This document shows, piece by piece, positions 35,901-45,439 of a stretch of 64,000 nucleotides of DNA (positions within the stretch are counted from its first letter, which is position 1; each line of letters starts with the position of its first letter). The notes under the pieces are model-generated. The model saw only the letters and a list, made by a program, of their open reading frames with translations, did not search any database and had not been told where the DNA came from. The position numbers and the translations under genes are program-made. The stretch is from Pelagibacter sp047722505 (GTDB lineage Bacteria > Pseudomonadota > Alphaproteobacteria > Pelagibacterales > Pelagibacteraceae), in contig NZ_CP159814.1 of the NCBI RefSeq assembly GCF_047722505.1, positions 682,001-746,000 on the forward strand, given 5' to 3'.

Positions 35901-37090
35901 GTGGATGCTAATCCTAGTTTATTTAATCTTGCATATAAAAAAGGTTTAAATAGTTCTAAGGCCATTTTCTTAGGTAAGCCACACTCATGAAGTTTTAGAT
36001 CTGGTCCTACAACAATTACTGATCTACCAGAGTAATCAACTCTTTTTCCTAGTAAGTTTTGTCTAAATCTACCTTGTTTTCCTTTAAGCATTTCTGCTAA
36101 TGATTTTAGTGGTCTTTTACCAGTACCTGTAATTACTCTGCCTCTTCGACCGTTATCAAATAATGCATCAACAGATTCCTGTAGCATTCTTTTTTCATTT
36201 CTAACGATAATATGTGGTGCTTTAAGATCCATTAATCTTTTTAAACGATTATTTCTGTTGATCACTCTTCTGTAAAGATCATTCAAATCAGATGTAGCAA
36301 ATCTACCTCCATCTAGCGGTACTAAAGGTCTTAGTTCGGGTGGTATAACCGGGATTACAGTTAAGATCATCCATTCAGGTTTTTGACCAGTTTCAATAAA
36401 TGACTCAATTAACTTAAGTCTTTTAATTGATCTTTCTTCATTAATTTTCGATTTTGTCTCTTTAATTGTATTAATCAATTTTGTTCTTTCAAGCCCAAGA
36501 TCCATGGATCTTAGGATTAACAAGATAGCCTCAGCACCAATTCCAGCTTCAAATGATTCTTCACCAAACTCGTCTTGATATTTGGCTAATTCTTCCTCAT
36601 TCAATAATTGATTTTTTTGTAAACCAGTTAAACCGGGCTCAATCACTATAAAGTTTTCAAAATATAAAACTCTTTCAACTTCTTTAAGTTTCATATCAAC
36701 AGCAAGAGAAATTCTGCTTGGAAGTGATTTTAAGAACCATATGTGAGCAACAGGAGTTGCTAAATTAATGTGGCCCATTCTTTCTCTACGCACGTTAGAT
36801 TTCGTTACTTCAACACCACATTTTTCACAAATAATACCTCTGAATTTCATTCTCTTGTACTTACCGCACAAACATTCATAATCTTTAATTGGTCCAAAAA
36901 TTCTAGCACAAAATAAACCATCTTTTTCAGGTCTAAAAGTTCTATAGTTAATTGTTTCAGGTTTTTTTATTTCACCGTAAGTCCAAGATTTAATTTTTTC
37001 CGGACTGGCTAAAGTAATTTTAATACTATTAAAATTTTGAGCTTCAGAAACTTCAGTATTTTTAAATAAATCTGTTAATTCTTTTTTCAT
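32921..37090 (-). CDS. rpoC: RNA polymerase beta' subunit
   Basis: Beta' carries the catalytic Mg-binding loop of RNA polymerase. The 1389-residue sequence has the N-terminal zinc site (Cys73, Cys75, Cys88, Cys91), the NADFDGDQMAVH active-site motif around residue 465, the trigger-loop region with GARGSAAQMKQLAGMRGL, and the C-terminal AGTGHIKNKW-type end. It follows rpoB by 2 bp. Confidence 0.98.
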   Translation of the reverse strand: MKKELTDLFKNTEVSEAQNFNSIKITLASPEKIKSWTYGEIKKPETINYRTFRPEKDGLFCARIFGPIKDYECLCGKYKRMKFRGIICEKCGVEVTKSNVRRERMGHINLATPVAHIWFLKSLPSRISLAVDMKLKEVERVLYFENFIVIEPGLTGLQKNQLLNEEELAKYQDEFGEESFEAGIGAEAILLILRSMDLGLERTKLINTIKETKSKINEERSIKRLKLIESFIETGQKPEWMILTVIPVIPPELRPLVPLDGGRFATSDLNDLYRRVINRNNRLKRLMDLKAPHIIVRNEKRMLQESVDALFDNGRRGRVITGTGKRPLKSLAEMLKGKQGRFRQNLLGKRVDYSGRSVIVVGPDLKLHECGLPKKMALELFKPFLYARLNKLGLASTIKQAKKLVEKETNAVWDALELIVREHPVLLNRAPTLHRLGVQAFEPKLIEGDAIELHPLCCAAFNADFDGDQMAVHVPLSLEAQLEARILMLSTNNILSPSNGKPIIVPSQDMILGLYYLSQAPFQTEKPDGYFINNDEIEHALSSGQIKVHSTIVSRFETLDEKGNKKVEKHTTTAGRFLLANLLPKNKDITFSMIDRLLPKKTVSEIIDSVFRFCGQKTTVIFCDHLKDLGFKHAFKAGISFGKDDLVIPANKGQLIDDTKKLIADYENQYSEGLITRGEKYNKVVDAWSKCTDKVAGEMMRGISATESTPDGMKINSVFMMADSGARGSAAQMKQLAGMRGLIAKPSGEIIETPIISNFKEGLTALEYFNSTHGARKGLADTALKTASSGYLTRRLCDVAQDLTISKIKCDNPGFIELAEILEGGNVVVSLSERALGRVTAFDVKNPITGEVVIKKETMIDEAGCDKIDAAGVKFIKAYSVMTCSSKKGVCATCYGRDLSRGKMVHVGEAIGMISAQSIGEPGTQLTMRTFHVGGTASVKQESQIVTKSAGILKIINSNLLEDSKKNLIVMGRNTQLSIEDNNGVQVAVYKVAYGSKLFFQNGDKVKANEKICEWDPYTTPVIAEKSGIAGYVDLIDGVSIQETTDDATGISSKSVIDWRAQSKNTDLKPRITLRDEKGNVIKKADDNEARYYLVPDSILSVKDGQKIFAGDIIARLPKETTKTKDITGGLPRVAELFEARKAKDSAIIAENDGQVLFGKEVRGKQRISIQPENGEPSNYLIPKGKHINFNQGEKIKKGEYLLDGQPLPHDILRILGIKDLTEYFVNQVQEVYRLQGVIINDKHIETILRQMLKKVEIKESGDSTYLPGEMIDRIKFDNTNEKLVADGKNPAFGERVLMGITKASLQTESFISAASFQETTRVLTDAAIKGKVDPLNGLKENVIVGRLVPAGTGHIKNKWNKNALEADNKFLADQEKIEPVEPTETPAS

Positions 37091-37092
37091 AT

Positions 37093-40000
37093 TTAATTTA
37101 ACTCTATGTTAAGTGCTAATGATTTTATCTCTTTTACTAATACGTTAAACGATTCTGGTATTCCAGATTCAAAGTTTTCTTCACCTTTAACAATAGTTTC
37201 ATAAACTTTAACTCTTCCAGCAACGTCATCTGATTTAACAGTTAAAATTTCTTGTAATGTATAAGATGCACCATATGCTTCAAGTGCCCACACTTCCATC
37301 TCACCAAATCTTTGACCACCTAATTGTGCTTTACCACCGAGCGGTTGCTGAGTAACAAGACTGTAAGGTCCTGTTGATCTAGCATGAATTTTGTCCTCTA
37401 CTAAGTGATGAAGTTTTAACATATAGATAATTCCAACTGTTACAGGTCTATCAAACATCTCTCCTGTTCTTCCGTCCCATAAATTAGTTTGACCTGAAGT
37501 TGGTAATTTTGCTAAATTAAGCATTTCAGATACATCTTTTTCTTTTGCTCCATCAAAAACTGGCGTTGATATAGCAATACCATTTTGTAAGTTTTCACAT
37601 AAATCACCAAACTCAGTTTTGTTTAATTTGTCAATTCCCCCATCAAAAACTTCTTTTCCATAAACAGATTTCAAAAATGAGGAAATTTTTTCTGTTTTTT
37701 CAAATTTTTTATTATTTTCGTTAACCAATCTTTTTACCTCTTCACCAAACTCTTTACATGCCCAGCCAAGGTGAGTTTCTAAAATTTGACCAACGTTCAT
37801 ACGACTAGGTACACCCAAAGGGTTTAAAACAATATCAACTGGTCTTCCATCTTCCCTATAAGGCATATCTTCCACAGGAACTATTTTACTAACAACTCCT
37901 TTATTTCCATGTCTACCTGACATTTTATCACCAGGTCTTAATCTTCTTTTAATAGCAACAAAAACTTTAACCATTTTCATTACACTTGGTAATAAATCGT
38001 CTCCACTTCTAATCTTTAGAACCTTATCTTCAAATCTTTCTAAAATAGATTGTTTGGCTTGACTGTACTGATCTTTTAACTGGGCTACACTAGCCTCATC
38101 ATTAACATTACCTACAGTAATTTTGAAAATATCATTAATACTAATTTTATTAATTATCTCAAGATCGAGTTTGGTACCAATCTCAAAGTCTTTAATCTTT
38201 TTATTTAAAGAGGCTCCAGAAAGAATTTGATTTGCTCTTTGTTTAATACTTCTTTCTAAAATTTCTTCTTCAACAATTTTATCTTGTTGAACTATTTCAA
38301 TTTCAGCTCTTTCAATTGTTATAGATCTTTCATCTTTTTCAATTCCATGTCTGTTAAAAACTCTAACATCAACAATGGTACCACTACTACCTCTGGACAT
38401 TTTCAATGATGTATCTGTAACATCGATTGCTTTTTCACCAAAAATTGATCTTAATAATTTTTCTTCTGGACCAGAAGCTGAGTCACCTTTTGGTGTCACT
38501 TTACCTACAAGAATATCACCCGCTTTAACTTCTGCACCAATGTAAACTATTCCTGACTCATCCAGGTTTTTCAAAGCTTCTTCGTTTACGTTTGGAATAT
38601 CTCTAGTAATTTCCTCTTCACCCAATTTAGTATCTCTTGCCATAACCTCATACTCAACTATGTGTACTGATGTAAATACATCATCTGTTACACATCTTTC
38701 TGAAATTAAGATAGAATCCTCAAAATTGTAACCTTGCCATGGCATAAATGCTACAGTTACATTTTTTCCTAATGCTAGTTCACCTAACTTAGTTGAAGGA
38801 CCATCAGCTATAATGTCTCCAGATTTAACTTTATCACCAACTCTAACAAGAGGTTTTTGGTTGATACATGTATTTTGGTTTGATCTTTTAAATTTTTGCA
38901 GATTATAAATATCCACACCAGATTTTGTAAAATCAGCTTCTTCTGTCGCTTTAATTACAATTCTTTTACCATCAATTTTATCAACTGTACCATCACGTTT
39001 GGCGACGATTGTAACACCCGAGTCAAGAGCAACATCTCTTTCGATACCTGTTCCAACTAATGGAGATTCTGGTTTAAGTAAAGGCACTGCTTGTCTCATC
39101 ATATTTGATCCCATAAGTGCTCTGTTTGCATCATCATTTTCCAAGAAAGGGATTAGTGATGCTGCTACAGAAACTAACTGTTTAGGTGAAACATCAATGT
39201 AATCAATTTTTTCTGGTTTAGATAAAACGAAGTTTAAGTTTTCTCTACAAGGAACAAGTTCTTCTAAAATTTTTCCATTCTTATCAAGTTTGGCATTAGC
39301 TTGTGCGATTGTGTATTTTGTCTCTTCCATCGCTGATAGATACTCGACTTTATCTTGAACTACACCGTTCTGTACTTTTTTATATGGGCTTTCAATAAAA
39401 CCATATTTATTAATCTTAGCATAAGTAGATAAACTATTAATCAAACCAATATTTGGTCCTTCAGGTGTTTCAATTGGACAAATTCTTCCATAGTGAGTTG
39501 GGTGAACATCGCGAACATCAAATCCAGCTCTTTCTCTTGTTAGACCACCTGGTCCTAAAGCTGAAACTCTTCTTTTGTGTGTAATTTCAGATAGTGGATT
39601 TGTTTGATCCATAAATTGTGAAAGTTGTGAACTTACAAAAAAATCTTTAAGGGAAACTGTTAAAGGTTTTGCATTAATTAAATCTTGTGGCATTGCTGAT
39701 TCAATATCAAGAGTTGTCATTTTTTCTTTAATAGCTCTTTCCATTCTATAAACACCAATACGCGCTTGGTTTTCTACAAGCTCGCCTACAGATCTAACTC
39801 TTCTGTTACCAAGGTGATCGATATCATCAACTTCATCTTTACCATCACGAAGATCTAACATTTTGTGAATTATGGCAACAACATCGTCATTTCTTAAAAT
39901 TGTAATTTTATCTGAACATTCCAGGTTTAATCTAGAGTTCATTTTAACTCTACCAACATCAGAAAGGTCATATCTATCTGAACTAAAGAATAGATTGTTA

Positions 40001-41184
40001 AAAATTTGAGTAGCTATCTCTACTGTAGGCGGCTCACCTGGTCTTAAAACTTTATAAATTTCTGTTATAGCGTCTTCTTTATTACTATTTTTATCATTTA
40101 AAATTGTATTTAATAAATAAGGTCCTTTGTTAATTGAATTAGTAATAGAAACCTCAATTGAGTTTATGTTTGCTTCTAAAATTTGTTTAATAATAGTGTC
40201 ATTTAATTCTGTACCAATTCCAAAAGTACCTTCTTCTTCGTCATCATTAACTTTAACGTCTCTGTGTAAATATTTTCCATAAAGTGATTCTTGTGACACT
40301 AAAATATCCTTTAAGCCGTCAGATGTTAATTTTTTTGCAGTTAAAAAATTAACTTTATCACCTAGTTTAATTACTACATTTCCAGTTTTAGCATCAGTAA
40401 CCTCTTCAGAAAAATTTTTAGCTTTATAATTTTCTGAGTTAAATTTTGTTTTCCATTTATTTGTTTTTGCATCAAACGTGTATGTTTCTTTAGAATAAAA
40501 CTCATCAGCTATCTCAGATCTAGTATAACCAAGAGCCATTAACAAAGTAGATGCCAATATCTTTTTTTTTCTATCAATTTTGAAATATAAAAAATCTTTT
40601 ACATCATACTCGAGGTCTAACCATGAGCCTCTATTTGGAATAACTCTACAATTAAAAAGGAGTTTGCCACTTGCATGTGATTTACCTTTGTCGTGATCAA
40701 AAAATACACCTGGGCTTCTATGCATCTGGTTTACAACAACTCTCTGTACGCCATTAGTTATAAAAGTTCCGCTATCAGTCATCATTGGAACTTCACCCAT
40801 ATAAACTTCTTGCTCTTTTGCAGATAAAATATCTTTTGTATTTTTTTCCTGATCTATTTCATAAACAACTAGTCTCAATGTACACTTAAGTGCAGATGTG
40901 AATGACAAACCTCTCTGAATACATTCTTCGGTATCAAATTTTGGTTTCTCTAATCTATATGAAACGTACTCAAGTGTTGCTTTATCATTTAAATCTTCAA
41001 TTGGAAAAATACTTTTAAAAACTCGATCAAAGCCTTTTGTTAAATCACCGGCTTCAGAATTAAAATCAGTTAATTGTTTATAAGAATTTTTTTGAACTTC
41101 AATTAAGTTAGGAATAGATAAAGTTTCAGCTAGTTTACCGAAGCTTTTTCGTACATTTTTCTTTTCAGTAAAAGATAATTGCAT
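37093..41184 (-). CDS. rpoB: RNA polymerase beta subunit
   Basis: Beta forms one jaw of the enzyme and holds the rifampicin pocket. At 1363 residues it has the usual alphaproteobacterial length. The rif region reads SQLSQFMDQTNPLSEITHKRR, ending with RVSALGPGGL, a sensitive-type sequence; GRHGNKGVVSKI and the C-terminal GGKAQLGGQRFGEMEVWALEAYGA are conserved. It follows rplL after 57 bp. Confidence 0.98.
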   Translation of the reverse strand: MQLSFTEKKNVRKSFGKLAETLSIPNLIEVQKNSYKQLTDFNSEAGDLTKGFDRVFKSIFPIEDLNDKATLEYVSYRLEKPKFDTEECIQRGLSFTSALKCTLRLVVYEIDQEKNTKDILSAKEQEVYMGEVPMMTDSGTFITNGVQRVVVNQMHRSPGVFFDHDKGKSHASGKLLFNCRVIPNRGSWLDLEYDVKDFLYFKIDRKKKILASTLLMALGYTRSEIADEFYSKETYTFDAKTNKWKTKFNSENYKAKNFSEEVTDAKTGNVVIKLGDKVNFLTAKKLTSDGLKDILVSQESLYGKYLHRDVKVNDDEEEGTFGIGTELNDTIIKQILEANINSIEVSITNSINKGPYLLNTILNDKNSNKEDAITEIYKVLRPGEPPTVEIATQIFNNLFFSSDRYDLSDVGRVKMNSRLNLECSDKITILRNDDVVAIIHKMLDLRDGKDEVDDIDHLGNRRVRSVGELVENQARIGVYRMERAIKEKMTTLDIESAMPQDLINAKPLTVSLKDFFVSSQLSQFMDQTNPLSEITHKRRVSALGPGGLTRERAGFDVRDVHPTHYGRICPIETPEGPNIGLINSLSTYAKINKYGFIESPYKKVQNGVVQDKVEYLSAMEETKYTIAQANAKLDKNGKILEELVPCRENLNFVLSKPEKIDYIDVSPKQLVSVAASLIPFLENDDANRALMGSNMMRQAVPLLKPESPLVGTGIERDVALDSGVTIVAKRDGTVDKIDGKRIVIKATEEADFTKSGVDIYNLQKFKRSNQNTCINQKPLVRVGDKVKSGDIIADGPSTKLGELALGKNVTVAFMPWQGYNFEDSILISERCVTDDVFTSVHIVEYEVMARDTKLGEEEITRDIPNVNEEALKNLDESGIVYIGAEVKAGDILVGKVTPKGDSASGPEEKLLRSIFGEKAIDVTDTSLKMSRGSSGTIVDVRVFNRHGIEKDERSITIERAEIEIVQQDKIVEEEILERSIKQRANQILSGASLNKKIKDFEIGTKLDLEIINKISINDIFKITVGNVNDEASVAQLKDQYSQAKQSILERFEDKVLKIRSGDDLLPSVMKMVKVFVAIKRRLRPGDKMSGRHGNKGVVSKIVPVEDMPYREDGRPVDIVLNPLGVPSRMNVGQILETHLGWACKEFGEEVKRLVNENNKKFEKTEKISSFLKSVYGKEVFDGGIDKLNKTEFGDLCENLQNGIAISTPVFDGAKEKDVSEMLNLAKLPTSGQTNLWDGRTGEMFDRPVTVGIIYMLKLHHLVEDKIHARSTGPYSLVTQQPLGGKAQLGGQRFGEMEVWALEAYGASYTLQEILTVKSDDVAGRVKVYETIVKGEENFESGIPESFNVLVKEIKSLALNIELN

Positions 41185-41241
41185 ATAAAATCAGTTACCA
41201 GTTAATTAAATTAACCAGTAATAAAGTTCTTTCTAATTAAT

Positions 41242-41607
41242 TTATTTAAGTTCTACTTTTGCGCCAGCTGCTTCCAACTTAGCTTTGATCTCTTCAGCAT
41301 CTTTTTTGTTTACACCAGACTTAACTTCTTTAGGTGCTCCCTCTACTAGATCTTTTGCTTCTTTAAGACCTAAAGATGTTGCCGCTCTAACTTCTTTGAT
41401 GACATTGATTTTTTTTTCTCCAGCGGAAACTAACATAATTGTAAAATCATCTTTTGCTTCTTCAGCTGCTCCACCTGCTGCTGCTGCTGGTGCTGCTGCA
41501 GCCATAGCTGTAACACCCCATTTTTCTTCAAGTTGTTTTGAAAGTTCAGCTGCCTCAACAACAGTTAAACTTGATAAATCTTCTATAATTTTACTTAGAT
41601 CAGGCAT
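41242..41607 (-). CDS. rplL: 50S ribosomal protein L7/L12
   Basis: bL12 forms the mobile stalk that recruits translation GTPases. The N-terminal dimer domain (about 1-35), an Ala/Gly-rich hinge (residues about 36-52) and the C-terminal domain with KINVIKEVRAATSLGLKEAK are all visible in 121 residues. It follows rplJ by 5 bp. Confidence 0.98.
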   Translation of the reverse strand: MPDLSKIIEDLSSLTVVEAAELSKQLEEKWGVTAMAAAAPAAAAGGAAEEAKDDFTIMLVSAGEKKINVIKEVRAATSLGLKEAKDLVEGAPKEVKSGVNKKDAEEIKAKLEAAGAKVELK

Positions 41608-41612
41608 ATTTT

Positions 41613-42137
41613 TTATACTTCTTTGGGTTGTTTTTCAGAATTTTCAGGGGTCAAATTACTCATTTTTTCGGAACGTGCAAGTAAAATACTTACGAATTTT
41701 GACGCTGGTGTTGCTAGGATTCCAACAATATTAGCTCTAGCTTCATCTAGTGTCGGTAAATTAGCTACATTTTGAACTCCAGCTTGATCTAAAAGATCGC
41801 TACCCATAATTCCACCTAAAAGCTTTAAGTTTTCATTAGTTTTAGCAAATTTTGATAAAATTCTTGCTGACATTATAGCATCATCTGAAAAAGCAACAGC
41901 TGTTGCTCCAGTAAATAAATTGGCAAGATCTTTACATTTCGTTTTTTCAAGGGCTAATTTTGTAATTCTGTTTTTAGTTATTTTAAACTTAATTCCATGT
42001 TCTCTCATTTGAGTTCTTAACTCATCAAGTTGAGACATGGTTAAGCCTTGATAGTGAGTGACTAAAACAGCTTCATTATTTTGAAACTGAGTTTCCATAT
42101 CACTTATATAATTCTTTTTTTGTTCCTTGTTCATCAT
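41613..42137 (-). CDS. rplJ: 50S ribosomal protein L10
   Basis: uL10 is the stalk base that binds L7/L12 dimers through its C-terminal helix. The 174-residue sequence has VTHYQGLTMSQLDELRTQMRE near residue 26 and the LFTGATAVAFSDD motif near 74. Only two bases separate it from rplA, so the long leader that controls rplJ in E. coli is absent. Confidence 0.96.
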   Translation of the reverse strand: MMNKEQKKNYISDMETQFQNNEAVLVTHYQGLTMSQLDELRTQMREHGIKFKITKNRITKLALEKTKCKDLANLFTGATAVAFSDDAIMSARILSKFAKTNENLKLLGGIMGSDLLDQAGVQNVANLPTLDEARANIVGILATPASKFVSILLARSEKMSNLTPENSEKQPKEV

Positions 42138-42139
42138 AA

Positions 42140-42829
42140 CTATATAACTTTTCCTAATTTAACTTTGTATGACACTCCCATACTAGATGTTACAAATGTA
42201 TTTTTTATTAAATCACCTTTTAAAGTTAAGTTTCCTTTTTCTTTTTCTAAAGTATCTAAGATGGCATGAAAGTTTTTTAATAATTGGTCATCATGAAATG
42301 ATTTTTTACCAATACTAACACCAATATTTCCATCTTTATCATTTCTGATTTCAGCTTGACCTGATTTAGCATTTGTTACTGCTTGCTTGATGTCATCAGA
42401 AACAGAGCCTAATTTTGGATTTGGCATTAAACCCTTTGGTCCTAAAACTTTTCCTAATTTAGAAAGTTTCACCATCATACCAGGTGTACAAATAAGTTTT
42501 TCAAAGTTTAATTCACCTGCTTTAATTTTATCAATAAACTCATCACTACCAACGATGTCAGCGCCTGCATCTTTTGCTTCTTGTGCTTTAGCATCCTCAC
42601 AAACAACTGCAACTTTAACAACTTTGCCAGTTCCACCAGGTAAGTTAACTATAGTTCTAATGTTAACCTCACCTTTTTTTTGTTTGTTATTAATTTGGAA
42701 ACTTAAATCAATTGATTCAGCAAATTTTGTTGTGCAATTTTTTTTAACAGCTGGTAATAATTTTTCTATCAAATCAGCCATTAAATCTTTTGTTTTTTCT
42801 GGTAACTTTTTAAATCTTTTTGAAGCCAT
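42140..42829 (-). CDS. rplA: 50S ribosomal protein L1
   Basis: uL1 forms the mobile L1 stalk at the E site and often represses its operon. The 229-residue product contains the signature CTPGMMVKLSKLGKVLGPKG and NPKLGSVSDD. Its start overlaps the rplK stop by one base. Confidence 0.97.
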   Translation of the reverse strand: MASKRFKKLPEKTKDLMADLIEKLLPAVKKNCTTKFAESIDLSFQINNKQKKGEVNIRTIVNLPGGTGKVVKVAVVCEDAKAQEAKDAGADIVGSDEFIDKIKAGELNFEKLICTPGMMVKLSKLGKVLGPKGLMPNPKLGSVSDDIKQAVTNAKSGQAEIRNDKDGNIGVSIGKKSFHDDQLLKNFHAILDTLEKEKGNLTLKGDLIKNTFVTSSMGVSYKVKLGKVI

Positions 42830-43254
42830 TAGTCTTTAACCTCTATTCCCATTGATCTTGCTGACCCTGCAATAATTTTAACTGCTTGTTCAAGATTGTG
42901 TGCATTAAGATCTTTCATTTTTTGTGTTGCAATTTCTTCAGCTTGTTTTTTTGTAATTGATCCAGCAATACTTCTACCTGGTTCTTTTGAGCCACTTTTT
43001 AATTTTGCTGCTTCTTTTATAAAATGAGATGCCGGTGGTGACTTAATTTCAAAATCAAATTTTTTATCTTTATAAACTGTAATAATAACTGGAATTGGTT
43101 TACCAGCGAATGCTTTTGTTTTATCGTTAAAAGCCTTACAAAATTCCATTATATTAATTCCACGTTGACCTAAAGCTGGACCAACTGGTGGCGCAGGATT
43201 GGCTTGCCCTCCCATAATTTGTAATTTTATATATCCACTAATTTCTTTTGCCAT
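42829..43254 (-). CDS. rplK: 50S ribosomal protein L11
   Basis: uL11 binds the GTPase-associated centre and is needed for RelA activation. The 141-residue sequence has GGQANPAPPVGPALGQRGIN near the N terminus and the C-terminal ARSMGIEV. It overlaps nusG by one base. Confidence 0.97.
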   Translation of the reverse strand: MAKEISGYIKLQIMGGQANPAPPVGPALGQRGINIMEFCKAFNDKTKAFAGKPIPVIITVYKDKKFDFEIKSPPASHFIKEAAKLKSGSKEPGRSIAGSITKKQAEEIATQKMKDLNAHNLEQAVKIIAGSARSMGIEVKD

Positions 43255-43784
43255 TAACTTGCTTTCTCTACTTGGTTATATTCTAAATCAACTGGAGTTG
43301 GTCTTCCAAAGATTGAAACAGAAACTTTTAATCTCGATTTCTCTTCATCAATCTCTTCAACCATACCACTGAATGATGCAAAAGGACCGTCAACTACCTG
43401 AACTTTTTCACCAATATTGTATTCTATACCAGATTTTGGCTGTGCTACACCATCTTTTATTTGTCCTAATATTTTTTCTATTTCTTTATCTGATACGGGT
43501 ACTGGAATTCCTTTTGATCCTAAAAATCCACTAACTCTCTTCAAATTTTTGATTAAATGATAAAGATCATTGTCCATCTCACTCTTTATTAATACATAGC
43601 CAGGGAAATATTTCTTTTTTCTTTGTATTCTCTTACCTCTTTTAACTTCTGTAACATCATGCGTAGGGACAACAATTTCTTCAATTTTGTCTGAAATTTT
43701 TGCTTTTTCAGCTTCTTCTTTAATCAATCCAGCAACTTTATTCTCAAAATTTGAGTGTGATTGAACAATATACCAATTTTTCAT
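43254..43784 (-). CDS. nusG: Transcription antitermination protein NusG
   Basis: NusG binds elongating RNA polymerase and couples it to Rho or to ribosomes. The 176-residue product has the NGN domain (WYIVQSHSNFENKVA at the start, RKKKYFPGYVLIKSEMD near residue 55) and a C-terminal KOW domain with VQVVDGPFASFSGMVEEI. It starts one base inside the secE stop. Confidence 0.97.
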   Translation of the reverse strand: MKNWYIVQSHSNFENKVAGLIKEEAEKAKISDKIEEIVVPTHDVTEVKRGKRIQRKKKYFPGYVLIKSEMDNDLYHLIKNLKRVSGFLGSKGIPVPVSDKEIEKILGQIKDGVAQPKSGIEYNIGEKVQVVDGPFASFSGMVEEIDEEKSRLKVSVSIFGRPTPVDLEYNQVEKAS

Positions 43785-43975
43785 TAAATACTTACCTTTA
43801 GTAAAGCTTCCAACAGAAATTTAAGAACTTGATCAAGGAGTAAAAAAAATAGAGACATGATAACGGCCATGGCAAATACCATTAATGCACCCTGCATAGT
43901 CTCTTTTCCAGTAGGCCAAGAAACTTTAAAGGCTTCTTGTTTAACTTCTTGGATAAATTTTATCGGGTTTTTCAT
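43784..43975 (-). CDS. secE: Protein translocase subunit SecE
   Basis: SecE clamps the SecY channel. The 63-residue protein has the family's amphipathic VKQEAFKVSWPTGKETMQGAL (residues about 11-31) followed by one membrane span of some 20 hydrophobic residues. It is the usual short, single-span form, in the standard tuf-secE-nusG order with tRNA-Trp just before it. Confidence 0.95.
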   Translation of the reverse strand: MKNPIKFIQEVKQEAFKVSWPTGKETMQGALMVFAMAVIMSLFFLLLDQVLKFLLEALLKVSI

Positions 43976-43994
43976 AATATACTGTTTAACTTAT

Positions 43995-44070
43995 TGGCAG
44001 GAGTGGAGGGAATCGAACCCTCAACCTCCGGTTTTGGAGACCGGCACTCTACCAATTGAGCTACACTCCT
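43995..44070 (-). tRNA. tRNA-Trp (anticodon CCA)
   Basis: On the minus strand the acceptor arms AGGAGTG and CACTCCT pair fully, the anticodon stem is CCGGT/ACCGG with loop CTCCAAA, and the T arm has GTTCGATT. The 3' CCA is encoded. It lies between tuf and secE, a placement shared with many proteobacteria. Confidence 0.97.
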
Positions 44071-44077
44071 ATAGAGT

Positions 44078-45274
44078 TTACTCTATAATTTTAGTTACTA
44101 CTCCAGCTCCAACTGTTCTACCACCTTCACGAATAGCAAAGTTTAATTTTTCACTCATCGCAATTGGAGTAATTAATGTAACAGTGAATTTAGCATCATC
44201 ACCAGGCATAACCATTTCAGTTCCCGCTGGTAACGTAACTTCTCCAGTTACGTCTGTTGTTCTAAAGTAAAACTGAGGTCTATATTTAGTAAAGAAAGGA
44301 GTGTGTCTTCCACCCTCGTCTTTTTTAAGTACATAAGCCTGAGCTTCAAATTTAGTATGCGGGGTAATTGAACCAGTTTTACAAAGAACTTGTCCTCTTT
44401 GAATATCATCTCGCTCAACACCTCGTAATAGAATACCAACGTTATCACCTGCTTCACCAGAATCTAAAAGTTTTCTGAACATTTCAACACCAGTACAAAC
44501 TGATTTTTTAGTTTCAGTAACACCAACGATTTCAACTTCTTCACCAGTTTTAATAACACCAGATTCAATTCTACCAGTTGCAACAGTTCCTCTACCTGAA
44601 ATTGAGAAAACATCCTCAACAGGCATTAGGAAAGGTTTATCAACATCTCTAGTTGGCTGAGGAATAAATTCATCAACAGTTTTCATTAATTCTATAATTG
44701 AATTTTTTCCAATTTCATCATCTCTACCTTCAACAGCTGCTAAAGCAGAACCTTTAGTAATTGGAGTAGTTTCACCTGGATATTTATAAGAAGTTAAAAG
44801 TTCTCTAATTTCTTCTTCTACAAGTTCAATCATATCTTTATCGTCAACTTGGTCTACTTTATTTAAGTAAACAACGATTGAAGGAATACCAACTTGTCTT
44901 CCTAAAAGAATGTGTTCTCTAGTTTGAGGCATAGGACCATCTGCAGCGTTAACCACTAAGATAGCTCCGTCCATTTGTGCAGCACCTGTGATCATGTTTT
45001 TAACATAGTCAGCATGGCCTGGACAATCTACGTGTGCGTAATGTCTTTTATCAGTTTCATACTCAACGTGGGCAGTTGAAATTGTAATTCCTCTTTCTTT
45101 TTCTTCAGGAGCTTTATCAATTTGATCGTACGCAGTAAAAGTTGCAGTTGAACCAGCAGTTTCTGATAACACTTTTGTGATCGCTGCCGTTAATGTTGTT
45201 TTACCATGGTCGACATGACCAATTGTACCGATGTTACAGTGTGGTTTATTTCTTACGAACTTTTCTTTTGACAT
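44078..45274 (-). CDS. tuf: Translation elongation factor Tu
   Basis: EF-Tu delivers aminoacyl-tRNA to the ribosome with GTP. The 398 residues include the P-loop GHVDHGKTT (residues 19-27), DCPGHADYV (G3), NKVDQVDDK (G4) and the domain II-III segments GGRHTPFF and YRPQFYFRTTDVTG. It is flanked by tRNA-Gly upstream and tRNA-Trp downstream, probably in one transcript. Confidence 0.98.
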   Translation of the reverse strand: MSKEKFVRNKPHCNIGTIGHVDHGKTTLTAAITKVLSETAGSTATFTAYDQIDKAPEEKERGITISTAHVEYETDKRHYAHVDCPGHADYVKNMITGAAQMDGAILVVNAADGPMPQTREHILLGRQVGIPSIVVYLNKVDQVDDKDMIELVEEEIRELLTSYKYPGETTPITKGSALAAVEGRDDEIGKNSIIELMKTVDEFIPQPTRDVDKPFLMPVEDVFSISGRGTVATGRIESGVIKTGEEVEIVGVTETKKSVCTGVEMFRKLLDSGEAGDNVGILLRGVERDDIQRGQVLCKTGSITPHTKFEAQAYVLKKDEGGRHTPFFTKYRPQFYFRTTDVTGEVTLPAGTEMVMPGDDAKFTVTLITPIAMSEKLNFAIREGGRTVGAGVVTKIIE

Positions 45275-45320
45275 TACTTTTTTACCTCAGTTTAGTTTTA
45301 TTAATAATTTCTTTTTTTCT

Positions 45321-45394
45321 TGGAGCGGGTAAAGAGAATCGAACTCTTACATCCAGCTTGGAAGGCTAGCGTTCTACCATTGAACTACACCCGC
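45321..45394 (-). tRNA. tRNA-Gly (anticodon TCC)
   Basis: On the minus strand GCGGGTG pairs with the 3' acceptor strand, the anticodon loop is CTTCCAA inside CTAGC/GCTGG, and the T arm contains GTTCGATT. CCA is encoded. It precedes tuf by about 45 bp. Confidence 0.96.
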
Positions 45395-45439
45395 ACAACA
45401 TCAAGAATAACACTCCATGTTATAAAAAGTTTTATTGAA

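Noticed and set aside
41190..41235. Apparent inverted repeat TACCAGTTAA...TTAACCAGTAA between rplL and rpoB
   Set aside because: The two halves are parallel near-copies, not complementary arms, so it is not a terminator hairpin.
43857..44270. A 137-codon plus-strand frame containing WQEWRESNPQPPVLETG
   Set aside because: It reads the antisense of tRNA-Trp and the end of tuf; both are explained by the minus-strand genes.
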